From: Halogranum amylolyticum
GTDB lineage: Archaea > Halobacteriota > Halobacteria > Halobacteriales > Haloferacaceae
Length of the DNA: 64,000 bases
Direction of reading: 5' to 3'
Assembly: GCF_900110465.1 (NCBI RefSeq)
Contig: NZ_FODV01000002.1
Location: 434,001 to 498,000 of the forward strand
The translations under genes and the position numbers were made by a program. Below are positions 42,326 through 50,511 of the stretch, in pieces. How positions within the stretch are numbered: the stretch's first letter is position 1; each line of letters opens with the position of its first letter. The notes under the pieces are model-generated. The model saw only the letters and a program-made list of their open reading frames with translations, was not told the origin of the DNA and made no database searches.

Positions 42326-43132
42326 ATGTCTCGTTTCATTCGGCGTATCACACTGCTCGTAGTCGTCGGCATCCTCGTCAGCACTCCGACTGCCGTGGCT
42401 ACGACCGCTGCACAACCCACGACCACACCGTCCGACGTGACGGCGAAACACGCGGCTGCACAGGCGACGGCGACTGCCGACGCGGCGTCGCTCCCCGAGA
42501 CGATCGACGCGTCACTCTCCGAGACGCCGTTCGGGCCCGACCGTCCGCGGACGGCCGTCGGCGGCGAGTTGCCGGAGAGGCTCACGCAGTTCGTCCAGGA
42601 GACGCCGCTCGAGATCGCCGTCCCCGAACTGCTGATGGCTGCCGGCGTGAACCGCCGCTCGGAGTCGACGACGCTGGAGAACGACACCCGAAAGGCGCTC
42701 TACGAGACCGTCCGCGAGTCGCCGGGGACGTACCTCAGCGAACTCGCCTCGGAGTTCGGGCTCTCGGTGTCGACCGTCCGGTATCACGCCCGGATCTTGG
42801 AGAACGACCATGCCGTGACGATCGTCGAGTCAAGCGGAAAACACCGGCTGTATCCGGTCGACGGGACCGACCCGACGCTGTCGGCCGCGCTCGACGAGGA
42901 GTCGACCGCACGGATCATCTACGGGATCGACCGGCTGGGACCGGTGACCGTCGCAGAGCTCGCTGCCGAACTCGGACTGGCCGACAGCACCGTCTCTCAT
43001 CACCTCAAACGACTCGACGACGACGGATTGGTGACTCGCGAACGTCGCGGCCGCGAGGTGCTCACCGAACTGACGCCGACGGTCGAGACGGCCGTCGGAA
43101 CCGACGACGACACGCTCGAATCGGCCGATTGA
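42326..43132 (+). CDS. Signal-anchored protein with two winged-helix domains
   Basis: A 268-residue protein. The N-terminus RITLLVVVGILVSTPTAVAT looks like a signal peptide or anchor, followed by a Thr/Ala/Pro linker (residues about 30-75). Two HTH domains follow: DTRKALYETVRESPGTYLSE with LASEFGLSVSTVRYHARILE (about 117-160), then IIYGIDRLGPVTVAELAAEL with LADSTVSHHLKRLDDDGLVT (about 200-245). A weak hydrophobic patch (LEIAVPELLMAAGV, about 93-106) could be a second membrane segment. If so, the HTHs return to the cytoplasm, as required for DNA binding. Homologous haloarchaeal proteins have this layout. Targets are unknown. Confidence 0.75.
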   Translation: MSRFIRRITLLVVVGILVSTPTAVATTAAQPTTTPSDVTAKHAAAQATATADAASLPETIDASLSETPFGPDRPRTAVGGELPERLTQFVQETPLEIAVPELLMAAGVNRRSESTTLENDTRKALYETVRESPGTYLSELASEFGLSVSTVRYHARILENDHAVTIVESSGKHRLYPVDGTDPTLSAALDEESTARIIYGIDRLGPVTVAELAAELGLADSTVSHHLKRLDDDGLVTRERRGREVLTELTPTVETAVGTDDDTLESAD

Positions 43133-43274
43133 CCCCTCCGACAACCAACTATTCGACGCGTTTGAGGGAAAAATTATATAGACGTGTCGGCGTAGCTCGC
43201 GTAGTGGACCACAGCCCGGGCGTCTCCGTCGATATAGTCGTCCCGCTCGTCCCACATCGTTCACCTCTCCAGCC

Positions 43275-43646
43275 ATGACTGAGACGATCTCTCGACTCTC
43301 GAGCGGTATCGACGGCCTCGACGACGTGCTCAACGGCGGCTACCTCGAGGGCGACGCCTACCTGATACGCGGCGAACCCGGAACCGGGAAGACGCTCCTC
43401 GGTCTCCACTTTCTCCGTCACCTCGAGCGTCGCGGCGAGATGCGGAAGGCGATCGGCGTGCTGAAGAAGCGGACGAGCGACTACGAACGCCAACTGCGGG
43501 AGTTCAGCATCACCGAACACGGCATCGCGGTCGGCGAGTCGCTCTCCGGCCTCCGCGACGTGCTCACGGGGACGCCCGAGGAGGTCGTCGCTCAGGGCCG
43601 CGGAGCCATCGAGAACGCGCATTGGGGAGCGACGGACGGTGAGTGA
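43275..43646 (+). CDS. KaiC-like ATPase with a large internal deletion
   Basis: Only 123 residues against about 480 for complete haloarchaeal KaiC-like proteins. Residues 1-50 are a KaiC N-terminus: SRLSSGIDGLDDVLNGGYLE and Walker A GEPGTGKT (33-40). Residues about 57-110 are the very C-terminus of such proteins: RKAIGVLKKRTSDYERQLRE and GESLSGLRDVLTGTPEEV. The middle with Walker B and the second domain is missing, so ATPase function is doubtful, though the frame stays open. The TGA overlaps the GTG of the receiver-domain gene. It is probably a deletion remnant that is still expressed. Confidence 0.7.
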   Translation: MTETISRLSSGIDGLDDVLNGGYLEGDAYLIRGEPGTGKTLLGLHFLRHLERRGEMRKAIGVLKKRTSDYERQLREFSITEHGIAVGESLSGLRDVLTGTPEEVVAQGRGAIENAHWGATDGE

Positions 43647-44007
43647 CCACCGGACGGTGGTCGTCCTCGCTGTGAACCCCCGGAACCGGGAACTGCTCGC
43701 GGCGGCGCTGGACGACGGCTACACCGTCGAGAGGTTCTCCGACCTCTCGTGCGTCGAGAGACGACTCGACGACGGGATCGGACTGGCCGTCGTCGACGTC
43801 GACGGGTTCGATCGCTCGGTGCTCTCGGTGGTCGAGTCGTTCCACACGCGGGGGACGCCCGTGGTCGTCCTCTCGCGGCGGGTCTCCTCCGTGCTCCGGC
43901 GGCGAGCGATGGACGCCGGCGCGCTCGTGGTTCTCGAGAAACCGGTCTCCAGAGCCGAACTCACCCACCGGGTACAGATGTTGCTCCCGGCGAACCCTCG
44001 ACCGTAG
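43639..44007 (+). CDS. Receiver-like domain protein, partner of KaiC-like ATPase
   Basis: A 122-residue protein starting at GTG 43639, inside the end of the KaiC-like gene (GTGAGTGA overlap). It looks like a response-regulator receiver. Strands VVVLAVNP and LAVVDVDG carry the acidic residues, with the Asp in VVDVDG as phosphate acceptor, and EKPVS near residue 104 gives the conserved Lys-Pro. Haloarchaeal KaiC-like ATPases are often next to such receivers. It converges with mutL. The partner kinase is not in the window. Confidence 0.72.
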   Translation: MSDHRTVVVLAVNPRNRELLAAALDDGYTVERFSDLSCVERRLDDGIGLAVVDVDGFDRSVLSVVESFHTRGTPVVVLSRRVSSVLRRRAMDAGALVVLEKPVSRAELTHRVQMLLPANPRP

Positions 44008-44010
44008 GCG

Positions 44011-46386
44011 TCACTCCTCGCGTCGCCGTCCGGCGTGCCCCGGATAGTCCCGCTCGAAGCGGTCTTCGATCTCCCCGCGGTCGAACTCGATGACGACGGG
44101 GCGGCCGTGCGGACAGGCGTAGGGGTTCTCACAGGCGTCCAACGCCTCCAGCAGTTCCACCACCGACCCCTCGGTCAGCGACGTGTTGCCCGTGATCGAC
44201 GGGTAGCAGGCGAGGTCGGCGAGCAGCGAGTCGACGACGGCGTCGACCGTCTCCCGGCCGCCGTCGTCGGACTCGGCGACGAACGCCGTCAGCGCGTCGC
44301 GCAGGAGTTCCGGGTCGAGCGCCGCGTCGAAGACGGCCGGGACGGAGCGCACGGCGACGGTTCGCTCGTCGGTCCGCTCGGCGTCGAACCCGAGCTCGGC
44401 GAGCGCGTCGGCGTACTCCGCGAACAGCGCCGCCTCGCGGGCGGTGAGTTCCAGCTCGACCGGTTCGGCGAGCCCCTGGGTCGGCGTGTCGCCGCGAAGC
44501 TCTCCGCGGAGTCGCTCGTAGTTCACCCGCTCGTCGGCGGCGTGCTGGTCGACGAGCACCAACCCGTCGGCCGTCTCGGCGACGAGGTAGGTGTCGAACA
44601 GTTGGCCGAGCACTCGCAGCGAAGGCAGCGAGTCGAACTCGCCGCCGACGGCCGCCGCCTCGCCGTCGAGCGTTCGTTGACTCGTCGGGCCGGCGACGGT
44701 GAACGCGGCCGACTGCTCGGTCGCGTCGGTCTCGCCAGGGTCGTCTCCGTCCCGGTCCTCGTCGAGCGACGACTGTTGCCACGACCGGGGTGACGGACGG
44801 CTGGCGGCGTCGTGGTCGCCGGCGTCGACGTCGGGGCTCTCCGCCTCTCGCTCTCGGTCGTCCGTCCGCGCTCGCTGCTCGGGGAACTCCCACTCGGCGG
44901 TGGCAGCCTCGAAGTCCGGCGTCGCCTCGGCGGCGGTCGAGTCGGCCGTCTCCGACCCGGACCGCGACGACCGCGCGTTGTCGACGACCCACGCCTCCTC
45001 GTCCGTCCCTGCGTCGTCGGGCCCACTGGTCGACGGCGACTCGGGGTCCGTGTCCGCAGTCGCGTCGGCGGGGTCCGTCGCCGCGTCGTCCGCGGAGTCG
45101 ACCGTCGTCGCCGCCGACGACTCGGCCGTCGCTCCGTCTCCGTCCGGGTTCGACGACGTCGTCGCCGTCACTGCCTCGTCGGTGTCGCCGTCTCCGCCGT
45201 CTCCGTCTGCGACGTCCTCCGACGGGCCGTCGTCCGGTCGCTCCGGGGCGACCTGCGTCTCGTCGGGTGCCGACCGCCCTCGCGGTGCGGACGACCGGAT
45301 CAACCCCTCGTCCAGCAGCGCCGACTCGACGGCCGCCTCGACGGCCGACTTCACGCCCGACTCGTCGTCGAAGCGGACCTCCATCTTTCGCGGGTGAACG
45401 TTGACGTCGACGGAGTTCGCCGGCACGTCGAGAAAGAGGACGGCGAAGGGGTAGCGGTCGGGAGCGAGTTGGCCGCCGTAGGCGTCGAGCACCGCCTCGC
45501 GGAGGGTACCGGCAGTGACGTACCGGCCGTTGACGAACGTCGAGAGATACTCCCGCCCCGCGCGGGTCGTCTCGGGGTGGCTGACGAGTCCCGACACCGA
45601 GTCGACCGTGTCGCCGTCGGGGTCCGCGTCGACGGTCGTCATCGCCTCGGCGACCTCCCGGCCGTACACCGACAGCACCGTCGACTCCAGGCTCCCCCGG
45701 CCTTCGGTGGCGAACACCTCGCGGTCGTTGTGCTCCAGCGAGACGGCGACGCCGGGGTTCGCCAGCGCGTACTGCGTGACGACGGTGTTGACGTGGTCGA
45801 ACTCCGTCGCGTCGGTCTTGAGGAACTTCTTTCGCGCGGGGGTGTTGAAGAAGAGGTCGTCGACCTCGATGGTCGTCCCGGCCGGGCAGCCGGCGGGTCG
45901 GACCTCGCCGACGTCGCCGCCCTCGACGGTCAACTCCGCACCGGCACCGGCCGCGCCGCGGGGTTTCGACCGGACGGTCGTCCGCGAGACGGCGCCGATG
46001 GTGTGCAGCGCCTCGCCGCGGAACCCGAGCGTGGCGACGCCGGTCTCGAGGTCGTCGATGTCCGAGATCTTGCTCGTCGTGTGCTCCTCGACGGCGACGG
46101 CGAGTTCGTCTTCGGTCATTCCGACGCCGTCGTCGCGGACGCGGACGCCGTCTTTCCCGCCGTTGCGGACAGCGACGGAGACCCGCGAGGCGTCGGCGTC
46201 GAGGCTGTTCTCGACGAGTTCCTTCACGACGCTGGCGGGGCGTTCGACTACCTCACCGGCGGCGATTCGCTGGACGGTCGTCTGATCGAGTGCCTGGATG
46301 GTCGGCCGCTCGTCGGCCGGCCGGCCCGTTCCGTTCGTCTGTGCCGTCTCGGTCGTCTCGTCCCCTCTGTTCGTCTCGTCGCTCAT
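44011..46386 (-). CDS. mutL: DNA mismatch repair protein MutL
   Basis: A 791-residue MutL. The N-terminal GHKL ATPase (residues about 30-350) has VVERPASVVKELVENSLDA, RVRDDGVGM and TLGFRGEALHTIGAVS. A long acidic linker (about 400-560, rich in Asp, Thr and Ser) follows. The C-terminal dimer domain carries DQHA-x2-E-x4-E (VDQHAADERVNYE, near 613) and CPHGRP near 757, the metal site of endonuclease-type MutL. It acts with MutS to nick the mispaired strand. The ATG at 46384-46386 overlaps the stop of the first Nudix gene (ATGA), so it is in an operon with two Nudix genes. Confidence 0.95.
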   Translation of the reverse strand: MSDETNRGDETTETAQTNGTGRPADERPTIQALDQTTVQRIAAGEVVERPASVVKELVENSLDADASRVSVAVRNGGKDGVRVRDDGVGMTEDELAVAVEEHTTSKISDIDDLETGVATLGFRGEALHTIGAVSRTTVRSKPRGAAGAGAELTVEGGDVGEVRPAGCPAGTTIEVDDLFFNTPARKKFLKTDATEFDHVNTVVTQYALANPGVAVSLEHNDREVFATEGRGSLESTVLSVYGREVAEAMTTVDADPDGDTVDSVSGLVSHPETTRAGREYLSTFVNGRYVTAGTLREAVLDAYGGQLAPDRYPFAVLFLDVPANSVDVNVHPRKMEVRFDDESGVKSAVEAAVESALLDEGLIRSSAPRGRSAPDETQVAPERPDDGPSEDVADGDGGDGDTDEAVTATTSSNPDGDGATAESSAATTVDSADDAATDPADATADTDPESPSTSGPDDAGTDEEAWVVDNARSSRSGSETADSTAAEATPDFEAATAEWEFPEQRARTDDREREAESPDVDAGDHDAASRPSPRSWQQSSLDEDRDGDDPGETDATEQSAAFTVAGPTSQRTLDGEAAAVGGEFDSLPSLRVLGQLFDTYLVAETADGLVLVDQHAADERVNYERLRGELRGDTPTQGLAEPVELELTAREAALFAEYADALAELGFDAERTDERTVAVRSVPAVFDAALDPELLRDALTAFVAESDDGGRETVDAVVDSLLADLACYPSITGNTSLTEGSVVELLEALDACENPYACPHGRPVVIEFDRGEIEDRFERDYPGHAGRRREE

Positions 46387-46787
46387 CGGTCGCTGACCTC
46401 CCGCGTGCGGTCGACCGCCTCGCCCTGCGTGTCGCTCAGGCGAGTTACCGCGTCCGACGGCGACAGCCACTCGTAGTCGGTGTGTTCGGGGCTGAGCGAG
46501 ATCGAGCGCCGTTCGGTCGTACAGTAGTAGTAGACCGCGAAGCGACCGTTGCCGCGGTCGTTGCGCCACGCTGCGGTGTGAGTGGGCCGCCGAACCGCCG
46601 CGTCGAGCCCGGTCTCCTCGCGGACCTCGCGGCAGACCCCCTCGACCGCCGACTCGCCGACGTCGAGTCGCCCGCCGGGGAGTTCCCACCCGTCGTCGGT
46701 CGTCCGGCGTACGACGAGCACGTCGCCGTCAGGACCGAACAGGACGGCCCGCTGGCTCACCGTCGCCCGGAGCGGTTCGTCAGTCAC
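46383..46787 (-). CDS. Nudix hydrolase (proximal to mutL)
   Basis: A 134-residue Nudix enzyme. The Nudix box GRLDVGESAVEGVCREVREE, followed by TGL, spans residues about 39-61. Strands ATVSQRAVLFGPDGDVLVVR and RFAVYYYCTTERRSISL flank it. Such enzymes hydrolyse nucleoside diphosphate-linked compounds; a MutT-like cleaning of oxidised nucleotides would suit a mutL neighbour. Starts at GTG 46785-46787, overlapping the stop of the sister gene, and its own stop overlaps the mutL ATG. It is 40-50% similar by eye to the upstream Nudix gene, so the pair is probably a tandem duplication. Confidence 0.88.
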   Translation of the reverse strand: MTDEPLRATVSQRAVLFGPDGDVLVVRRTTDDGWELPGGRLDVGESAVEGVCREVREETGLDAAVRRPTHTAAWRNDRGNGRFAVYYYCTTERRSISLSPEHTDYEWLSPSDAVTRLSDTQGEAVDRTREVSDR

Positions 46788-47200
46788 CGCACCACCGCCC
46801 GTCGCTCCGCGGCCCGCTCGACCGCCGTACGGAGTCGCGGGGTCGAGAGAACGTCTTCGACGGCGACGTCGGGAGCGACCCAGCGCCAGTCGTCGTGTTC
46901 GTCGCTCGGCGAGACCGCGCAGTCGTCGGTCGAACACCGGTAGACGACGGCGTATCTCCCCTCGCCGTCCTCGGTCGACCAGGCGTCAGTGTAGACGGGT
47001 TCCTCGACGGCGACGTCGAGCCCCGTCTCCTCGCGGACCTCGCGACGGAGTCCGGGGACGACGTCCTCGGTCGTCCCGATGCGGCCGCCCGGGAGCTCCC
47101 ACCCGGCGGTCGCCGCCCGAGAGAGCAGAAGCAGGTCGCCGTCCGGTCCGAACAGCGCCGCCTTCTGGCTGATCGTCGCCTGCAGATGTTCGTCGCTCAT
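46784..47200 (-). CDS. Nudix hydrolase (distal, first of operon)
   Basis: A 138-residue Nudix enzyme that starts MSDEHLQATISQKAALFGPD. Its Nudix box is GRIGTTEDVVPGLRREVREE, then TGL (residues about 39-61), with strands FGPDGDLLLLSRAATAGWEL before it and YAVVYRCSTDDCAVSPS after it. The paralogy with the next gene extends over most of the length. First in the operon Nudix-Nudix-mutL, so the three are translated together through GTGA and ATGA overlaps. Substrate is unknown. Confidence 0.88.
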   Translation of the reverse strand: MSDEHLQATISQKAALFGPDGDLLLLSRAATAGWELPGGRIGTTEDVVPGLRREVREETGLDVAVEEPVYTDAWSTEDGEGRYAVVYRCSTDDCAVSPSDEHDDWRWVAPDVAVEDVLSTPRLRTAVERAAERRAVVR

Positions 47201-47446
47201 GGTTCGTTCGCAAGTGGAGCTTGGTGGTTTTGAACGTTCGTACCGCACGACACGAGTGGCGTCGGCGGCGCTGGGCGTGGCTGACCACCGTCGAAGAGAA
47301 CGCGGCGTCTGCAGAGAGAGTCGATCGGAGGCATTACTCATCACGACACGGGAGACACGTATCAATCCAGTGCTGTCGTGGGAGTGGGCGGGAGGACGAT
47401 CACCGTCGAAACGTTCACCTCGATGCCGGCGTCGACGCTCGCAGAC

Positions 47447-49639
47447 TCACTCGGAGACGACGTCCAGCGAGACGTCGAGCGACTCGCAGGCGACGGTCAC
47501 CGTCCCCGGTTCGACGACGCGACTCCCGTCCGGTTGGAAGACCGCGAACGCCGACGCCGAGAGGTCGAACTCGACGGTCGTCGCCTCCCCCGCCTCGAGG
47601 CTGACTCGCTCGAAACCGACGAGTTCGCGCACCGGGGTGACGGTCGAACTGTACTCCCGACGGCCGAACAGCTGGACCACCTCGTCGCCGGCGCGGTCGC
47701 CGACGTTCGCCACCTCGACGGCGACGGTGACGCTCCCGTCGGGGGCGGCCGACTCCGCCGACAGCGACAGGTCGCGGTACTCGAAGTCGGTGTAGGAGAG
47801 ACCGTGGCCGAACGCCCACAGCGGATCGTAGCTCGGTTCGTGTTCGTCCGCACCGATGGGGGCCGGATTTGGGAGGTGGTTGTGTCGAACCGGGAGATGG
47901 CCGGTCGACTTCGGCACGGAGATGGGGAGCTTCCCGCTCGGGTTGACCTCTCCGAACAGGGCCTCGGCGACCGCCTGCCCACCGTCGGCACCGGGGTAGT
48001 ACGCCTGGAGGATGGCCGGGACGTGCTCTTTGGCCCACGGCGTCGCGAGCGGCCGCCCGGTGACGAAGACGAGCGCGGTCGGCGTGTCGGTGGCGACGAC
48101 CGATTCGAGGAGCTCCCGCTGCGCGTCGGGCAGCGAGAGCTGCGTTCGCTTCGGGAAGCGGTCGGTCGGCCCAGTGATCTCCTGCATCCCGAACTCGTGG
48201 ATGTACCAGTTCTCGCCGAGGACGACGACGGCGACGTCCGCGGACTCGGCGGCGGCGACGGCCGCCTCGACGTCGTCCGGGTCGTCGACGCCGGCACCCC
48301 GCTCGTAGGTGACGCGGGTGTCGTCGCCGACGACGGACTCGACACCGTCGCGGACGCTGATCCCGGTGAGGTCGTCGTCCTCACTCACGCTCCACCCGCC
48401 GACCTGATGCGAGAGCGCGTCCGCGTTCGGGCCAGTGACGAGCACCTCGTCGACGTCGGGGTCGAGTGGGAGCAGGTCGTCGTCGTTCTGCAGGAGCGTC
48501 ACCGACTCGCGAGCCGCCTCGATGGCGACCTCGCGGTTGGCGTCGGTGCCGAGGACGTCTTCCACCGCGTCGACGTCGACGTAGGGGTCCTCGAACAGAC
48601 CGAGCTCCTCCTTCAGTTCGAGCACCCGTCGGACCGAGTCGTCGACGACGGACTCCGGGAGGTCGCCCGACTCGACGAGGTCGACGACGTGGTCGGCGTG
48701 GTCGGCACCGCCGAGCGAGTGGACGTCGACGCCCGCGGCCATCGACTGCCGGACTGCCTCGCGCATCGAGTCGGCGACGCGGTGGTCCTCGTGGAGCATC
48801 CGAACCCCACCCCAGTCGGAGGCGACGTAGCCGTCGAACCCCAGTTCGTCGCGGAGCACGTCCGTCAGCCAGTAGGCCGACCCGTGGGACGGTTCACCGT
48901 TGATGGAGTTGTAGCTGGGCATGATCCCTTCGAGGTCGGTCTCCAGGATCGGTTCGAACGCCCGGACGAAGTCGCGGCGGAGCGAGGAGAGCGACCGGTC
49001 GACGGGGGCGGTGTCCTCGCCGCGTTCGGGTTCGCCGTAGGCCGGGAAGTGTTTGGCCATCGTCGCGACGTCGACGTCGGCGTCGTGAACGCCGCGGGAC
49101 TTCGCGGCGGCGAGTTCGCCGCAGAGCAGCGGCGACTCGCCGAACGTCTCGAACGTCCGTCCCCACCGCGGGTCGCGGGCGACGTCGCAGGTCGGGCCGT
49201 AGGCGAGTCGCGCGCCAGTCGCGGCGACCTCCCGCGCCGTCGTCCGCCCGACCCGTTCGAGGAGGTCACGGTCGCGGGTCGCCGCCAGACCGAGGTTGTG
49301 TGGGAACACCGTCGTCTCTTGTACGTAGGCGTGGCCGTGGATGGTGTCGACGGGGAGGAGAAGCGGGATGCCGAGGCGCGTCTCCTCGACGGCGGCGCGC
49401 TGGAGGCGGTTGGCGATGTCGGCGACCTCCCTCGACCCGGTGTGCGGCGACCCGCCGAAGCCGAACGGCGTGGCGAACCCGAGACCGGGGTCGCAGACCA
49501 GTTCCTCGACATCGTCGAGCGTCTGCGTCCGGTCGACCTCGCCGACGAACGTCCCGGCGAGTTGGGCGGCCTTCTCGCGGAGCGTCATCTCCGCGAGCAG
49601 CTCGTCGACGCGCGAGTCGGCGTCGTCGTCTGTGTTCAT
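47447..49639 (-). CDS. Beta-glucosidase, glycoside hydrolase family 3
   Basis: A 730-residue GH3 enzyme without a signal peptide, so cytoplasmic. The N-terminal TIM barrel (residues about 20-340) has PVDTIHGHAYVQETTVFPHN, MAKHFPAYGEPERGEDTAP and the nucleophile Asp in DGYVASDWGGVRML near 275. The alpha/beta sandwich (about 370-600) has GENWYIHEFGMQEITGPTDR and AILQAYYPGADGGQAVAEAL. A fibronectin-III-like domain ends the protein. It hydrolyses beta-glucosides or beta-xylosides. KDG kinase and GntP elsewhere in the window point to sugar use. I choose the ATG at 49637-49639. Confidence 0.93.
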   Translation of the reverse strand: MNTDDDADSRVDELLAEMTLREKAAQLAGTFVGEVDRTQTLDDVEELVCDPGLGFATPFGFGGSPHTGSREVADIANRLQRAAVEETRLGIPLLLPVDTIHGHAYVQETTVFPHNLGLAATRDRDLLERVGRTTAREVAATGARLAYGPTCDVARDPRWGRTFETFGESPLLCGELAAAKSRGVHDADVDVATMAKHFPAYGEPERGEDTAPVDRSLSSLRRDFVRAFEPILETDLEGIMPSYNSINGEPSHGSAYWLTDVLRDELGFDGYVASDWGGVRMLHEDHRVADSMREAVRQSMAAGVDVHSLGGADHADHVVDLVESGDLPESVVDDSVRRVLELKEELGLFEDPYVDVDAVEDVLGTDANREVAIEAARESVTLLQNDDDLLPLDPDVDEVLVTGPNADALSHQVGGWSVSEDDDLTGISVRDGVESVVGDDTRVTYERGAGVDDPDDVEAAVAAAESADVAVVVLGENWYIHEFGMQEITGPTDRFPKRTQLSLPDAQRELLESVVATDTPTALVFVTGRPLATPWAKEHVPAILQAYYPGADGGQAVAEALFGEVNPSGKLPISVPKSTGHLPVRHNHLPNPAPIGADEHEPSYDPLWAFGHGLSYTDFEYRDLSLSAESAAPDGSVTVAVEVANVGDRAGDEVVQLFGRREYSSTVTPVRELVGFERVSLEAGEATTVEFDLSASAFAVFQPDGSRVVEPGTVTVACESLDVSLDVVSE

Positions 49640-49752
49640 ACTACGGCGATGCCACGACACCGTATTGAGTGTGGGGGATGGGGCGCCCGAGCGACGGGAG
49701 ACGCGGTGAACGTTCCGCTCTCGCGACCCGAGGCGTACGACGCACGCTCGGG

Positions 49753-50427
49753 TCACCCGCTGACGGTCCCCGCTATGAGGCAGTCCCGTGGGAGGTAAAC
49801 CGCGACAGACTGTTCGCCCGGAATCCGTATCTCTGCCTCCGAGAGGAGAAAGCTGGTTTCACCGAAGGGGTCCGTGATTCGACCGTCGAGCGGTCCTGCG
49901 ATGAACCGATACCGAGTGTCGGTCGACGTATCCAGATACCGCAGTGCGAGATAGTAATCGACGTCGGCCGGGTCGACCTGGATCGAGAACTCCGTACACG
50001 TGAAACAGACGGTGGCGATACACCGACGAAACGTGAACCGCTGTAGCTCGTCTCGACACGACTGCGTCGGGGCTGGTGGGGGTGTCGGCGTCGACGAGGC
50101 TGTCGGGGTCGGTGACGGAGTTCTAGTCGGCGTCGACGAGGCTGTCGGTGTCGACGAGGCTGTCGGGGTCGGTGAGGGGGTCGGTGTCGGTGAGGAGGTC
50201 GACGAACGAGGCGGGCGGGGTGGAGTGGCAGATGGTGACGACCGGGAACGGTCCATCTCGGTGTCGGTCGCTCGCGGATCTCCATCGGGTTCGTCGGCCG
50301 ACGCGGTGGCGAGATAGCCCGTCAGACCACCTGTCGCAGCGATTCCCAGCAGTCGAAGATACCGTCGTCGGCCGCTCGTGTCCCGTTCACCCGCCGCTCG
50401 ACTCTCCGTCCGTCGAGGTGAAGCCAT
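49753..50427 (-). CDS. Tat-signal protein with Pro/Thr/Ser repeats
   Basis: A 224-residue protein. SGRRRYLRLLGIAATGGLTG (residues about 18-37) is a Tat signal, but no lipobox Cys follows. Residues about 75-125 are repeats of SPTPT and ASSTPT, a likely glycosylated linker. The C-terminal part (about 130-224) is Cys-containing (SCRDEL, FRRCIATVCFTC) and strand-rich, ending VAVYLPRDCLIAGTV. I use the ATG at 50425-50427; a TTG further upstream is less likely. It lies between mutS and the beta-glucosidase on the same strand, but its spacing suggests its own transcript. Confidence 0.75.
   Translation of the reverse strand: MASPRRTESRAAGERDTSGRRRYLRLLGIAATGGLTGYLATASADEPDGDPRATDTEMDRSRSSPSATPPRPPRSSTSSPTPTPSPTPTASSTPTASSTPTRTPSPTPTASSTPTPPPAPTQSCRDELQRFTFRRCIATVCFTCTEFSIQVDPADVDYYLALRYLDTSTDTRYRFIAGPLDGRITDPFGETSFLLSEAEIRIPGEQSVAVYLPRDCLIAGTVSG
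50078..50198. repeat. Imperfect tandem repeats encoding SPTPT/ASSTPT
   Basis: GTCGGCGTCGACGAGGCTGT, followed by CGGGGTCGGTGA, recurs about three times with changes between 50085 and 50180. The units match the amino-acid repeats of the Tat-signal protein and probably arose by slippage. Confidence 0.7.
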
Positions 50428-50511
50428 GTTCGACAGTTCGTCGCCCGCGAACAAGTGTTACTATGTAGATAAGAGCAGAGTGTCGGCTTCAGCCGTGTCG
50501 AATCGCTCGTA

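Noticed and set aside
50078..50198. CRISPR array
   Set aside because: The repeats are directly adjacent, vary in length and code in frame for Pro/Thr/Ser repeats. There are no unique spacers and no cas genes.
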